64,000 nucleotides of DNA from Rhodococcus sp. G-MC3 (GTDB taxonomy: Bacteria > Actinomycetota > Actinomycetes > Mycobacteriales > Mycobacteriaceae). Both the position numbers and the translations under genes were made by a program. Shown in pieces: positions 1 to 7,971 of the stretch. Under the pieces are notes generated by a model, which made no database searches, had not been told where the DNA came from, and saw only the letters and a program-made list of their open reading frames with translations. Where the stretch lies: positions 124,001-188,000 of the forward strand of contig NZ_JASISW010000009.1 of the NCBI RefSeq assembly GCF_030063335.1, written 5' to 3'. Position 1 is the first letter of the stretch. Each line of letters starts with the position of its first letter.

Positions 1-112
1 CATTGGATGTGGCCGCGACGAGTTTCGGCCCCGCCACCCAACCCATCCCGGTTTGAACCACCGGATGTTCGATGCCGACGAGTTCGGTCAGTCGTGTTGT
101 CAGTGCGGTCAC
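1..112 (-). CDS. ipdC: IpdC, flavin-dependent steroid ring-degradation enzyme (5' fragment)
   Basis: Only the first 37 codons are in the window; the gene runs off the left edge. The GTG start at 112 shares a GTGA overlap with the ipdB stop. The N-terminus contains IEHPVVQTGMGWVAG, the first strand and loop of the nitronate monooxygenase-like FMN barrel. In the known mycobacterial and rhodococcal clusters ipdC follows ipdAB and acts on the CoA-thioesterified C/D-ring intermediate before ring opening. Family and position agree, but the active site cannot be seen. Confidence 0.8.
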   Translation of the reverse strand, partial: MTALTTRLTELVGIEHPVVQTGMGWVAGPKLVAATSN

Positions 113-864
113 GGTGTCGGGACCTCCCGCTCGCGGCTCCCCCGTGGATCGATGTCCACACGAATCAGCTCCAACTCGTGCTCCGTCGGCGTTCGGGTCT
201 CGGAGACGTCGGTTGCGTCCAGATCGAATCCTGTTGCCTCGCACACTTCCTCGACACTCACTCCCGGATGTATCGAGACGAGTCGCATGGACCGGGATGG
301 ACCCGCGAAATCCAAGACTGCAAGATTGCTGACTATCCGATGAACATCGAGGAATCGGCCGGCCGGATTGCCGTAGACCTTGTCGTAGCCGACGCCCGAT
401 ACCATGTCGACGGCCTCGACGAACACTCGTGTGGAGTGCTTCGGCACCCAGTAGCTCGTTCGGTGGTTGATCGTGTTCCCAGGGCCGCCTCGAACCCCGA
501 ACATCTGGCGTGTCGGTTTCGCATGATCGCCGATGCACGAGATGTTCTGGTTGCCGAAACGATCCAACTGATTTGCGCCCATGATCACGTGGCGCCGGCC
601 CGACGCCACCACGTCGAACACCTTTCGGTAGGGAATCCAGCCCTCGATTGCACCCGATCCACCGAGGGCAGGCGTGTCAGCCAGTAAGTAAGCTTCGCCG
701 TCGGAGAGCAACAGGTCGGGCTCGGTCGTCAACCGTGCGAGCCTGGCGCCGATACTCGGCATCAGTCCCATCGGGCTTGCCATGATCTCTCCTGCACCGA
801 TGAACAGGTCGGCGCACGCTGCCGCACAAATCTCAGCGCGTGTTGCGGTCAGTGCGGTGGTCAT
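109..864 (-). CDS. ipdB: IpdB, beta subunit of the COCHEA-CoA ring-opening hydrolase
   Basis: The 251-aa protein has the fold of a class I CoA-transferase beta subunit: an N-terminal region with ADLFIGAGEIMASPMGL, then GGSGAIEGW and VIMGANQLDRFGNQNIS. In steroid degraders IpdAB is not a transferase but hydrolyses the last carbocyclic ring of the CoA intermediate (COCHEA-CoA) derived from HIP. The ATG at 864 overlaps the ipdA stop (ATGA), and its own stop overlaps the ipdC start, so the order echA20-ipdA-ipdB-ipdC is one translationally coupled unit. The assignment rests on both family and neighbourhood. Confidence 0.92.
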   Translation of the reverse strand: MTTALTATRAEICAAACADLFIGAGEIMASPMGLMPSIGARLARLTTEPDLLLSDGEAYLLADTPALGGSGAIEGWIPYRKVFDVVASGRRHVIMGANQLDRFGNQNISCIGDHAKPTRQMFGVRGGPGNTINHRTSYWVPKHSTRVFVEAVDMVSGVGYDKVYGNPAGRFLDVHRIVSNLAVLDFAGPSRSMRLVSIHPGVSVEEVCEATGFDLDATDVSETRTPTEHELELIRVDIDPRGSREREVPTP

Positions 865-1727
865 CTCGACGCCCCTCGGTCAACGATGTCGTTCAGATAG
901 TCGTCGTAGAAGATCTTCCAGTCGCTGTCGCTCGCGGCAGCCTCGACGTATGCCTTCTGAAAAGCTTCGTCTCTGCCGTAGTCCGGCACGCACGAAGTGA
1001 AGTGCGCGCCGCCGGGCACTTCGATGACGCCGTCAACCATCATGCGGTTGGTCAACATCGCCTGTGGCGGGGCCGCCGCGACGAGTTCGGCCGTCTCGAC
1101 GATCCGTTCGCATGTGAGATATCTCCGCTGCGCCGCAAGCAGATACAGGTCGTCGAAGTAGGGATCGGGTCCGAGGTAGACGCCGTTTCCGCTCGAATCC
1201 GCCAGGTTCAAATGCACGAATGCCGCATCGAGGGCGAGGGCTGGCATCGCAACGAGGTCCTCGTACTGCGTGGACCCCGGAATTGGATAGGGCGAGGTGA
1301 CGGTCCTGAGCTCCGGATAGTGGGTCATCACGTCCGATCCGAGCCCGGCGCGAATGGGAAGGAACGGCAGGCGTGCCGCGGCAGCTCTCAGTCCGGCGTT
1401 CAGCATTCCCTCGTCCACTTCGCGTACCTCGATGGATCCCGACGTTCGCGCGCGGGTGAACCAGGGATCGTACGGAATCGAATCCAAGGACACGAAGCCG
1501 TACACGACGCGCGCGACCTTGTCTGCAGAACAGAGCAATCCGACGTCCGGACCGCCGTAGGACACCACCGTCAGATCCTTCAGCGGGGACCGAAGGAGTG
1601 CGCGCACCGCGGCCATCGGTTTACGCCGTGATCCCCATCCCCCGATGCCGATGGTCATTCCATCGGACAGCTCGCTCACAACGTCGTCGAGGGTGGTCGT
1701 TTTGTCTCGCCGCGTCGGTGCGCTCAT
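861..1727 (-). CDS. ipdA: IpdA, alpha subunit of the COCHEA-CoA ring-opening hydrolase
   Basis: The 288-aa CoA-transferase alpha-type subunit starts MSAPTRRDKTTTLDDVVSEL and has the glycine-rich segment GMTIGIGGWGSRRKP, which forms part of the CoA site in this family. Later landmarks are SYGGPDVGLL and DAAFVHLNLADSSGNG. It pairs with IpdB to open the final ring of the steroid nucleus. It begins 3 bp after the echA20 stop and overlaps ipdB by 4 bp. Nothing looks broken and the length is normal for the family. Confidence 0.92.
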   Translation of the reverse strand: MSAPTRRDKTTTLDDVVSELSDGMTIGIGGWGSRRKPMAAVRALLRSPLKDLTVVSYGGPDVGLLCSADKVARVVYGFVSLDSIPYDPWFTRARTSGSIEVREVDEGMLNAGLRAAAARLPFLPIRAGLGSDVMTHYPELRTVTSPYPIPGSTQYEDLVAMPALALDAAFVHLNLADSSGNGVYLGPDPYFDDLYLLAAQRRYLTCERIVETAELVAAAPPQAMLTNRMMVDGVIEVPGGAHFTSCVPDYGRDEAFQKAYVEAAASDSDWKIFYDDYLNDIVDRGASR

Positions 1728-1730
1728 CGT

Positions 1731-2519
1731 CTATCGCCCTTCTTCGGTCGAGGTGCCCACATCGTTCGAGGCACGGAAATTGTTTTTCACCGACGCGCTG
1801 CGTGCTTCGTCTGCTGCGCCGGACAAGTTGAGCTCGAATGTGAATCCCTGCTCGAACCTGTAGCTACGATGCACGGGCTGGATGTCGATTCCGTTGATCG
1901 CTTCCTTTGCTGCTCTGATCACTCTGGTGTCCTTGGCTGCTATATCGCGAGCCACGCGAAGCGCTGCCTCGTCGAGTTCGCTCCGCGGGACCACCTCGTA
2001 GACGGACCCGAAGTGCTGCAATGTCTTTGCATCGATGTGGCGTGCCGTGTAGTACAGGGTGCGCATGAGATGCTGCGGAACGAGCCGAGCGAGGTGCGTG
2101 GCGGCTCCGAGAGCTCCCCGATCGACCTCCGGAACCCCGAACGTTGCATCAGTCGAGGCCACGACGACGTCGGCATTGCCGACGAGTCCGATTCCGCCGC
2201 CGAGACAGAACCCCTGCACCGCTGCGATGACGGGCACCTCGCAGTCGTAGACCGCCGAGAACGCTGCCGCGCATCCCTTATTGGCCCCGATGAGATGGTC
2301 GTAGCCCGAAAAGCTTTCGATTTCCTTGATATCGACACCTGCACAGAATCCGCGGTTCTCTGCGCGCAGAATCACGACGTGGGTTGCGGGGTCCTCCCCC
2401 GCCTCACGGATAGATTTCGCGAGGTCGAACCAGCCCTGAACCGGAAGCGCATTCACCGGCGGGCAGTCGATGGTGACCGCGACGATTCCGGGTTCTGGTC
2501 GAGAAGTTGTGACAGTCAA
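1731..2519 (-). CDS. echA20: EchA20, crotonase-fold ring D hydrolase
   Basis: The 262-aa crotonase carries both oxyanion-hole segments: RGFCAGVDIKEIE (near residue 60) and QGFCLGGGIGLVGNADVVVAS (near residue 107). EchA20 cleaves ring D of the CoA intermediate made by IpdC, just before IpdAB acts. The only start in frame near the promoter is TTG at 2519, preceded by a GAGG element about nine bases upstream. It heads the minus-strand ipd operon. The operator-like palindrome at 2546-2563 lies just upstream. Confidence 0.9.
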   Translation of the reverse strand: MTVTTSRPEPGIVAVTIDCPPVNALPVQGWFDLAKSIREAGEDPATHVVILRAENRGFCAGVDIKEIESFSGYDHLIGANKGCAAAFSAVYDCEVPVIAAVQGFCLGGGIGLVGNADVVVASTDATFGVPEVDRGALGAATHLARLVPQHLMRTLYYTARHIDAKTLQHFGSVYEVVPRSELDEAALRVARDIAAKDTRVIRAAKEAINGIDIQPVHRSYRFEQGFTFELNLSGAADEARSASVKNNFRASNDVGTSTEEGR

Positions 2520-2545
2520 ATCGAATCCTCACCGTTGCCGCCCAA

Positions 2546-2563
2546 AGCAAGCATGTGCTTGGT
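2546..2563. promoter_or_regulatory. Operator-like palindrome with KstR2 half-sites and a 6-bp spacer
   Basis: Reads AGCAAG-CATGTG-CTTGGT. The half-sites AnCAAG and CTTGnT are those of the published KstR2 operator (AnCAAGnnCTTGnT), but six bases separate them instead of two. The inner 14 bases are palindromic except for the central two. It sits in the divergent promoter between echA20 (start 2519) and the SDR gene at 2632, where a KstR2 site is expected. Whether KstR2 binds this spacing is inference. Confidence 0.5.
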
Positions 2564-2631
2564 AAGTTAGCACAGAAGACGTGGCGAACTCGGTGAGTTC
2601 GCCTGAACCCGCACACGAACCGGAGGTACAG

Positions 2632-3447
2632 GTGGGCAATGAGGAGCACCCGCGGGTCGCGCTCGTCACGGGTGGTGTTCGCGGGGTCGGGGCCGGAATC
2701 TCCCGCGCCTTTCTCGATGCGGGATACTTGGTAGTAGCCTGTGCGCGGCACGAACCGGTTTCACCAGTCGAGTTCGCGGGCAGGACAGCCGATTTCCTGC
2801 CGTGCGACGTCCGTCGCGAGGACCAGGTAAGCGCACTGATCGCCGAGATCGTGAAGCGCCACGGCCGGCTCGACGCCGTGGTCAACAACGCGGGCGGTGC
2901 TCCGTTCGCGATGGCGGCGGACGCGGGCGCGAACTTTCATCGCAAGATCGTCGAACTCAATCTGTTGGCTCCGCTGCTGGTCTCCCAAGCAGCGAACCTG
3001 GTTATGCAGCAACAGGAGAACGGCGGATCGATCACGATGATCAGCAGTGTCAGTGCATCGAGGCCATCCCCTGGCACTGCCGCCTACGGAGCAGCGAAGG
3101 CGGGACTGGACAGCCTGACGACCTCACTCGCCGTCGAGTGGGCGCCGAAAGTCCGCGTCAATGCTCTGAGAGTGGGAATGGTCGCAACCGAACTTAGCGG
3201 ACTTCACTACGGTGGCGTCGACTCGGTGCGGGCCGTGGAACGAACAGTGCCCCTCGGCCGTTTGGCGACTCCCGACGACGTCGGCGCGAGCGCCGTCTTT
3301 CTCTCGTCCGCAGCAGCGTCGTACGTCAGCGGATCGTTACTGGCAGTACACGGCGGAGGCGAGCGACCCGCATTTCTCGACGCCGTACACACTCCCCGCC
3401 CCGACAATGTCGATATCGATTCAGAGCATGCAAAGGACCACTTATGA
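2632..3447 (+). CDS. Short-chain dehydrogenase of the KstR2 regulon (Rv3549c-like)
   Basis: A classical SDR of 271 aa. The Rossmann motif is VTGGVRGVGAGIS, then NNAGG, a catalytic Ser in SSVSAS and the Tyr/Lys pair YGAAKAG. The GTG at 2632 is chosen because GGAGG lies five bases upstream; the frame is also open from a GTG at 2581. It is divergent from echA20, as the Rv3549c/Rv3548c pair is near echA20 in Mycobacterium tuberculosis. The substrate is unknown, presumably a hydroxyacyl-CoA of the HIP pathway. Its stop overlaps the next SDR (ATGA). Confidence 0.82.
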   Translation: MGNEEHPRVALVTGGVRGVGAGISRAFLDAGYLVVACARHEPVSPVEFAGRTADFLPCDVRREDQVSALIAEIVKRHGRLDAVVNNAGGAPFAMAADAGANFHRKIVELNLLAPLLVSQAANLVMQQQENGGSITMISSVSASRPSPGTAAYGAAKAGLDSLTTSLAVEWAPKVRVNALRVGMVATELSGLHYGGVDSVRAVERTVPLGRLATPDDVGASAVFLSSAAASYVSGSLLAVHGGGERPAFLDAVHTPRPDNVDIDSEHAKDHL

Positions 3448-4352
3448 CAGGACTGTGCGAAGGCCGGGTAGTTATCGTCACCGGAGCAGGACGAGGTATC
3501 GGACGCGCCCACGCGTTGGCGTTTGCCGCCGAGGGCGCCCGTGTCGTCGTCAACGACGTCGGCGTATCGATGGATGGCTCGAACGCGTCGACCGGACCGG
3601 CTCAGGACGTAGTAGAAGAAATTAGAGCCTCGGGCGGTGCCGCTGTAGCGAACAACGACGACGTTGCCGATTGGTTCGGTGCCAAGCGGTTGATCGACAC
3701 CGCGGTCGATAGCTTCGGTACGTTGGACGTACTGGTCAACAATGCAGGATTCCTCCGTGATCGAATGTTGGCCAACCTCGGTGAAGACGAATGGGATGCC
3801 GTCATACGCGTGCATCTCAAGGGTCATTTCGCCCCACTGCGACATGCCGCGGCCTACTGGCGTACAGAGTTCAAAGCAGGCCGAAAGGTAGATGCGCGCA
3901 TCGTCAACACAAGCTCCGGGGCAGGCCTGCAGGGAAGCGTCGGGCAAGGTAACTACGCGGCAGCCAAAGCGGGTATCGCCGGATTGACGTTGGTCGCGGC
4001 CAGCGAGTTTGCAGGCTACGGAGTGACGGTCAATGCCATCGCCCCTGCCGCGCGCACCCGCATGACCGCCGATGCGTTTGCCAGCGACATGGCCGCACCC
4101 GCAGAAGGTTTCGACGCGATGGCACCCGAAAACGTATCGCCGCTGGTCGTATGGCTCGGGAGTACCGACTCGTCGCGGGTCACCGGCCGTGTTTTCGAGG
4201 TGGAAGGCGGCATCATCGGTGTGGCCGAGGGGTGGCGTCACGGGCCGTCCGTGAACAACGGCGAACGCTGGGACCCGTCCATGGTCGGAACCGCAGTCGA
4301 CGATCTACTGATGAGAGCCGAAGCTCCGGTGTCCGTCTACGGCGCGCGGTAA
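3444..4352 (+). CDS. Short-chain dehydrogenase, multifunctional beta-oxidation type (Rv3548c-like)
   Basis: The 302-aa SDR has VTGAGRGIGRAHALAFAAEG at the N-terminus, NNAGFLRDRM, NTSSGAGLQGS and the catalytic pair YAAAKAG near residue 172. The RDRM motif and the long insert before the active site match the hydroxyacyl-CoA dehydrogenase type found in peroxisomal multifunctional enzymes, so a (3R)-hydroxyacyl-CoA substrate is likely. ATG 3444 overlaps the upstream SDR by 4 bp. It converges on ipdF, with only 22 bp between the two stops. Confidence 0.82.
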   Translation: MTGLCEGRVVIVTGAGRGIGRAHALAFAAEGARVVVNDVGVSMDGSNASTGPAQDVVEEIRASGGAAVANNDDVADWFGAKRLIDTAVDSFGTLDVLVNNAGFLRDRMLANLGEDEWDAVIRVHLKGHFAPLRHAAAYWRTEFKAGRKVDARIVNTSSGAGLQGSVGQGNYAAAKAGIAGLTLVAASEFAGYGVTVNAIAPAARTRMTADAFASDMAAPAEGFDAMAPENVSPLVVWLGSTDSSRVTGRVFEVEGGIIGVAEGWRHGPSVNNGERWDPSMVGTAVDDLLMRAEAPVSVYGAR

Positions 4353-4374
4353 CCCCTTCAAGCTCGCTGCCCTT

Positions 4375-5199
4375 TCAAGCTCGCTGGCTCGACACCGACA
4401 CGACCTCCCCGGTGAGGTAGGTCGAGTAGTCACTGGCGAGGAATGCGATCGTGGTCGCGATTTCCCACGGCTCGGCTGCGCGTCCGAAGGCCTCGTCGGA
4501 TGCCAGCCGAGCAAGTAGGTCCTCGGAGGTCACCTTCGCCAGAAAAGCATGATTGGCAATGCTCGGTGCCACGGCGTTGATACGCACGCCGTATTCGGCG
4601 GCCTCGACGGCGCTGCAGCGCGTCAGTGCCATCACCCCTGCCTTTGCTGCTGCGTAGTGCGCTTGGCCGCGCTGTGCGCGCCACCCGAGCACGCTGGCAT
4701 TGTTGACGATGACCCCGCCGTGCGGCACTCTACGAAAGTACTCGAGTGCTGCACGCGTGCAGCGAAACGTACTGTTCAGCGTCACATCCAGCACGCGAGA
4801 CCATTGTTCGTCGGTCATGTCGATCACCGGCGTCTCGCCTCCCAGCCCGGCATTGTTGACGAGGACGTCGAGACGACCGAATACAGCGACCGTCTCCGAG
4901 ATCAGCGCGTCGACATCGCTCGTGGAGGTCACATCGCAGGTGTGTGCCTCCACTCTTCCCAACCCCAGTGCGGCCAGTTCGCTACGGGTGGCCTCCAGCC
5001 GCCGGGCGTGGACGTCGGAGATCATGACATCGGCGCCCTCGAGAAGTGCACGGCGAGCGGTGGCACTGCCGATCCCCGTACCTGCGGCCGCCGTCACGAC
5101 GACGACCCGGCCGTCGAGCAAACCGTGTCCTGGAGTTTCCGCCGGGGGCACCGACAAACGTCCGCGGGTGGGCTCCTCATCCGAGTTCGTTGTAGTCAC
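4375..5199 (-). CDS. ipdF: IpdF-like SDR, hydroxy-HIP-CoA oxidoreductase
   Basis: The 274-aa SDR has VVVTAAAGTGIGSATARRAL (cofactor site), NNAGLGGETP, a catalytic Ser in NNASVLGW and the pair YAAAKAG. The GTG at 5199 overlaps the fadE30 stop (GTGA). In Mycobacterium tuberculosis the gene next to fadE30 is Rv3559c (ipdF), which oxidises the 5-hydroxy group of hydroxy-HIP-CoA; neighbour order and family agree here. About 25 polar residues precede the Rossmann fold. Two copies of TTCAAGCTCGCTG lie around its stop codon, at 4357-4386. Confidence 0.8.
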   Translation of the reverse strand: MTTTNSDEEPTRGRLSVPPAETPGHGLLDGRVVVVTAAAGTGIGSATARRALLEGADVMISDVHARRLEATRSELAALGLGRVEAHTCDVTSTSDVDALISETVAVFGRLDVLVNNAGLGGETPVIDMTDEQWSRVLDVTLNSTFRCTRAALEYFRRVPHGGVIVNNASVLGWRAQRGQAHYAAAKAGVMALTRCSAVEAAEYGVRINAVAPSIANHAFLAKVTSEDLLARLASDEAFGRAAEPWEIATTIAFLASDYSTYLTGEVVSVSSQRA

Positions 5200-6380
5200 A
5201 GTCGCGCCTCTCGCGGAAGTCCGAGAATTCGCTCGGAGATGATGTTTCGCTGTATTTCGTTGGACCCGCCGTAGATCGTGTCCGCGCGGGTGAAGAGGTA
5301 AAGGCGTTGCCACTCGTCGAGCTCGCCTCCCGGAGCGAGCAGAGACGGTGCGCCGACGACGTCCATCGCGAGCTCACCCAGCCCGCGGTGCCAGTTCGCC
5401 CACAGCAGTTTGGAGATCGAATCCTCACCCCCGGAACTCGAACCCCCGAGGGTCGTGAGGGCAAACGAGCGCATCACCCGCAGGCCGATCCAGGCTCTCG
5501 TCAGTCGCTCCCGCAGCACCGGATCGTCGATGCTCCCATTACGCCGGGCGACGTCGACGACCCCGGAGAGTTCTCTCGCGAAACCGACCTGCTGCCCGAG
5601 CGTCGACACGCCGCGTTCGAAGCCTAGCGTTCCCATCGCAACGGACCAGCCCTTGCCTGCCTCGCCGACCACCAGGTCGGCATCGGTCCGGGCGCCGTCG
5701 AAGAAGACCTCGTTGAACTCCGATGTTCCGGTCAGCTGAGTGATCGGACGGACTGTTATTCCGTCTTGTTTCATCGGGACGAGAAGGTACGACAGACCTG
5801 CATGTCGCTTGGATCCTCTTACGGTCCGTGCGATCACGAAGGCCCAATCGGCCAAGTGTGCAAGCGAAGTCCACACCTTCTGCCCGTTGATGACCCACTC
5901 GTCGCCGTCCAGTTCAGCGGACGTCGTGACCGCGGCGAGATCCGAGCCTGCCCCTGGTTCCGAATATCCTTGACACCACAACTCACCGACAGTGTTGATC
6001 CCCGGCAGGAACCGTGCGCGTTGTGCATCGGTGCCGAATGCAATCAGCGTCGGGCCCAGTAGTTCCTCGCCGATATGACTCACCCTGGCCGGCGCGTTGG
6101 CGCGTGCGTACTCCTCGTGGTAGATCACTTGGTGCTCGACGCTCAGTCCGCGACCTCCGAACTCGACGGGCCAGCCGAGGCATGTCCACCCCGACGCCGC
6201 GAGATGCCGGTCCCAGACGAGGCGTTCGGCGAAAGCCTCGTGTTCTCGCCCGGGTCCGCCGAGACCCTTCAGCTCGGCGAAGTCACCGGTGAGGTTATCG
6301 CTCAGCCACTCTCGAACCAATCGACGAAAGGATTCGTCACCGAGCCCTTCACTGCCGACTCTTCCCTCATCCGCGTCCAT
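5196..6380 (-). CDS. fadE30: FadE30-type acyl-CoA dehydrogenase for HIP-CoA
   Basis: The full-length 394-aa acyl-CoA dehydrogenase has the FAD/substrate stretch CQGYSEPGAGSDLA and the insert GQKVWTS. It ends in YGGSNEIQRNIISERILG. The usual EGT catalytic-glutamate position reads GGS, as in the steroid-specific, often heteromeric, FadE enzymes. FadE30 desaturates the propionyl side chain of HIP-CoA in the first beta-oxidation round. It is divergent from fadD3 with the operator at 6397-6410 between them, and heads the fadE30-ipdF pair. Confidence 0.87.
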   Translation of the reverse strand: MDADEGRVGSEGLGDESFRRLVREWLSDNLTGDFAELKGLGGPGREHEAFAERLVWDRHLAASGWTCLGWPVEFGGRGLSVEHQVIYHEEYARANAPARVSHIGEELLGPTLIAFGTDAQRARFLPGINTVGELWCQGYSEPGAGSDLAAVTTSAELDGDEWVINGQKVWTSLAHLADWAFVIARTVRGSKRHAGLSYLLVPMKQDGITVRPITQLTGTSEFNEVFFDGARTDADLVVGEAGKGWSVAMGTLGFERGVSTLGQQVGFARELSGVVDVARRNGSIDDPVLRERLTRAWIGLRVMRSFALTTLGGSSSGGEDSISKLLWANWHRGLGELAMDVVGAPSLLAPGGELDEWQRLYLFTRADTIYGGSNEIQRNIISERILGLPREARL

Positions 6381-6396
6381 TCGGGTACGTTAACAA

Positions 6397-6410
6397 ACCA
6401 AGCCCTTGCT
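6397..6410. promoter_or_regulatory. KstR2 operator between fadE30 and fadD3
   Basis: Reads ACCAAGCCCTTGCT, matching the published KstR2 consensus AnCAAGnnCTTGnT at every fixed position. It lies in the 46-bp divergent promoter, 16 bp from the fadE30 start and 16 bp from the fadD3 start, so one repressor dimer could shut both operons. It should be released by HIP-CoA, the product of FadD3, which is the known KstR2 effector. Confidence 0.85.
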
Positions 6411-6426
6411 CAGCTAGGAGTTGACA

Positions 6427-7971
6427 GTGACGGAATATGGGCAGACCACCCCGAGTGCGTTGGCGCACGCTGCTGCTGCTTTCGGTGACGACAATGCGAT
6501 CGTCGACGGTTCCAGAACAATTACGTTCGGCCAACTACGGGATGTCGTGCTCGAGGCTGCTCGCGCTTTCTGCACGCTCGGAGTGCAACCGGGCGATGCC
6601 GTCGCCATCTGGGCGCCCAATACCTATCAGTGGGTCATCAGCGCTTTGGCCGCCCACCACGCAGGCGGGGTATTGATTCCCATCAACACCCGGTACACGA
6701 CGGCGGAAGCGACCGAACTGCTTAAGCGGACCCGCGCGCGTTTGCTCGTGGTGCCGGAGGTGTTCCTTGGAGTAGACCGCTCGGCCGAACTCGATCTCGG
6801 TGCACTCCCCGGTCTGAACGTTGTCACCTTCCCAATGGACGCGCAATCGCGGGCCTCCGATTCGGCCGGTGTGTCGTGGGACCGGCTTCCCGAACTCGCG
6901 GTGAGCACCCCGGAATCGGTTGTCGCCGAACGGGCTTCTGCAGTCACCGCAGACACGATCGGTGACATCCTTTTCACCTCGGGCACCACGGGCCGAAGCA
7001 AAGGCGCGATGAGTGCACACCGGCAGTCGTTGTCCGTTGCACGTGCGTGGGCTGAGTGCACCGGATTGAGACGACAAGATCGCTACCTCGTCGTCAACCC
7101 GTTCTTCCACAGCTTCGGTTTCAAAGCAGGCATACTGGCTGCGCTGACGGTAGGAGCAACGATCTACCCCATGGCCGTCTACGATCCGGACACCGCGTTG
7201 GCCTTGATCGTCGAGCACCGCATCACGGTGCTGCCAGGAGCGCCGACGATTTTCTCCACCATCCTCGATCATCCCGGACGGCGCGATCTCGACCTGTCGT
7301 CGCTTCGTCTCGCCGTGACGGGAGCAGCGGTGGTACCCGTACGCCTGATCGAGCGAATGCGGGACGAATTGACCTTCGAGACAATCCTCACCGCATACGG
7401 CCTCACCGAAGCTGTTGTTGCGACGATGTGCAGGCCGGGAGACGATGACGACACGGTGGCGTCCACCTCGGGCGGCGCGGCCGCCGGTTTCGAGATCCGT
7501 ATTGGAGATAATGGCGAAATCCAGCTTCGCGGACCCAACGTGATGCTCGGATACCTCGACGATCCCGTCGCGACGGCAGCCGCCGTCGACCACAACGGTT
7601 GGCTCGGCACCGGAGACGTCGGAACACTCGATGACCGCGGATATCTGACGGTCACCGACCGGTTGAAGGACATGTACATCTCGGGCGGTTTCAACGTCTA
7701 CCCGGCGGAGGTGGAGCAGGTGCTGCTGGAGTTCGACGGTGTAGCCGATGTCGCGGTGGTGGGAAAACCGGATCACCGAATGGGTGAGGTCGGAGTGGCC
7801 GTCGTGGTGCCTGCCCCTGGAGCGAACGTCGCCGGCGACGACCTGATCGCCTACAGCCGCAGCCGCCTTGCTGGATTCAAGGTACCGACATCAGTGGAAC
7901 TACGACGAGAACTGCCTCGCAATGCGGGCGGAAAGGTATTGAAACGTGTTCTGCGCGAGGAGCTCCGATGA
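6427..7971 (+). CDS. fadD3: FadD3, HIP-CoA ligase
   Basis: The 514-aa ANL adenylating enzyme has the P-loop-like motif FTSGTTGRSKGAM (near residue 180), YGLTEA, and the hinge/A8 region GWLGTGDVGTLDDRGYL followed by GRL-like TDRLKDMYISGGFNVYP. The C-terminal catalytic lysine is in NAGGKVLKR. FadD3 thioesterifies the propanoate of HIP, the two-ring product of early steroid catabolism. GTG at 6427 is preferred because AGGAG ends six bases upstream; the in-frame TTG at 6421 abuts the ribosome site. It overlaps the next gene by 4 bp. Confidence 0.9.
   Translation: MTEYGQTTPSALAHAAAAFGDDNAIVDGSRTITFGQLRDVVLEAARAFCTLGVQPGDAVAIWAPNTYQWVISALAAHHAGGVLIPINTRYTTAEATELLKRTRARLLVVPEVFLGVDRSAELDLGALPGLNVVTFPMDAQSRASDSAGVSWDRLPELAVSTPESVVAERASAVTADTIGDILFTSGTTGRSKGAMSAHRQSLSVARAWAECTGLRRQDRYLVVNPFFHSFGFKAGILAALTVGATIYPMAVYDPDTALALIVEHRITVLPGAPTIFSTILDHPGRRDLDLSSLRLAVTGAAVVPVRLIERMRDELTFETILTAYGLTEAVVATMCRPGDDDDTVASTSGGAAAGFEIRIGDNGEIQLRGPNVMLGYLDDPVATAAAVDHNGWLGTGDVGTLDDRGYLTVTDRLKDMYISGGFNVYPAEVEQVLLEFDGVADVAVVGKPDHRMGEVGVAVVVPAPGANVAGDDLIAYSRSRLAGFKVPTSVELRRELPRNAGGKVLKRVLREELR

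Noticed and set aside
6535-7776. Long minus-strand frame opposite fadD3
   Set aside because: It mirrors a strongly conserved ligase and has no recognisable motif; long antisense frames are common at this GC content.
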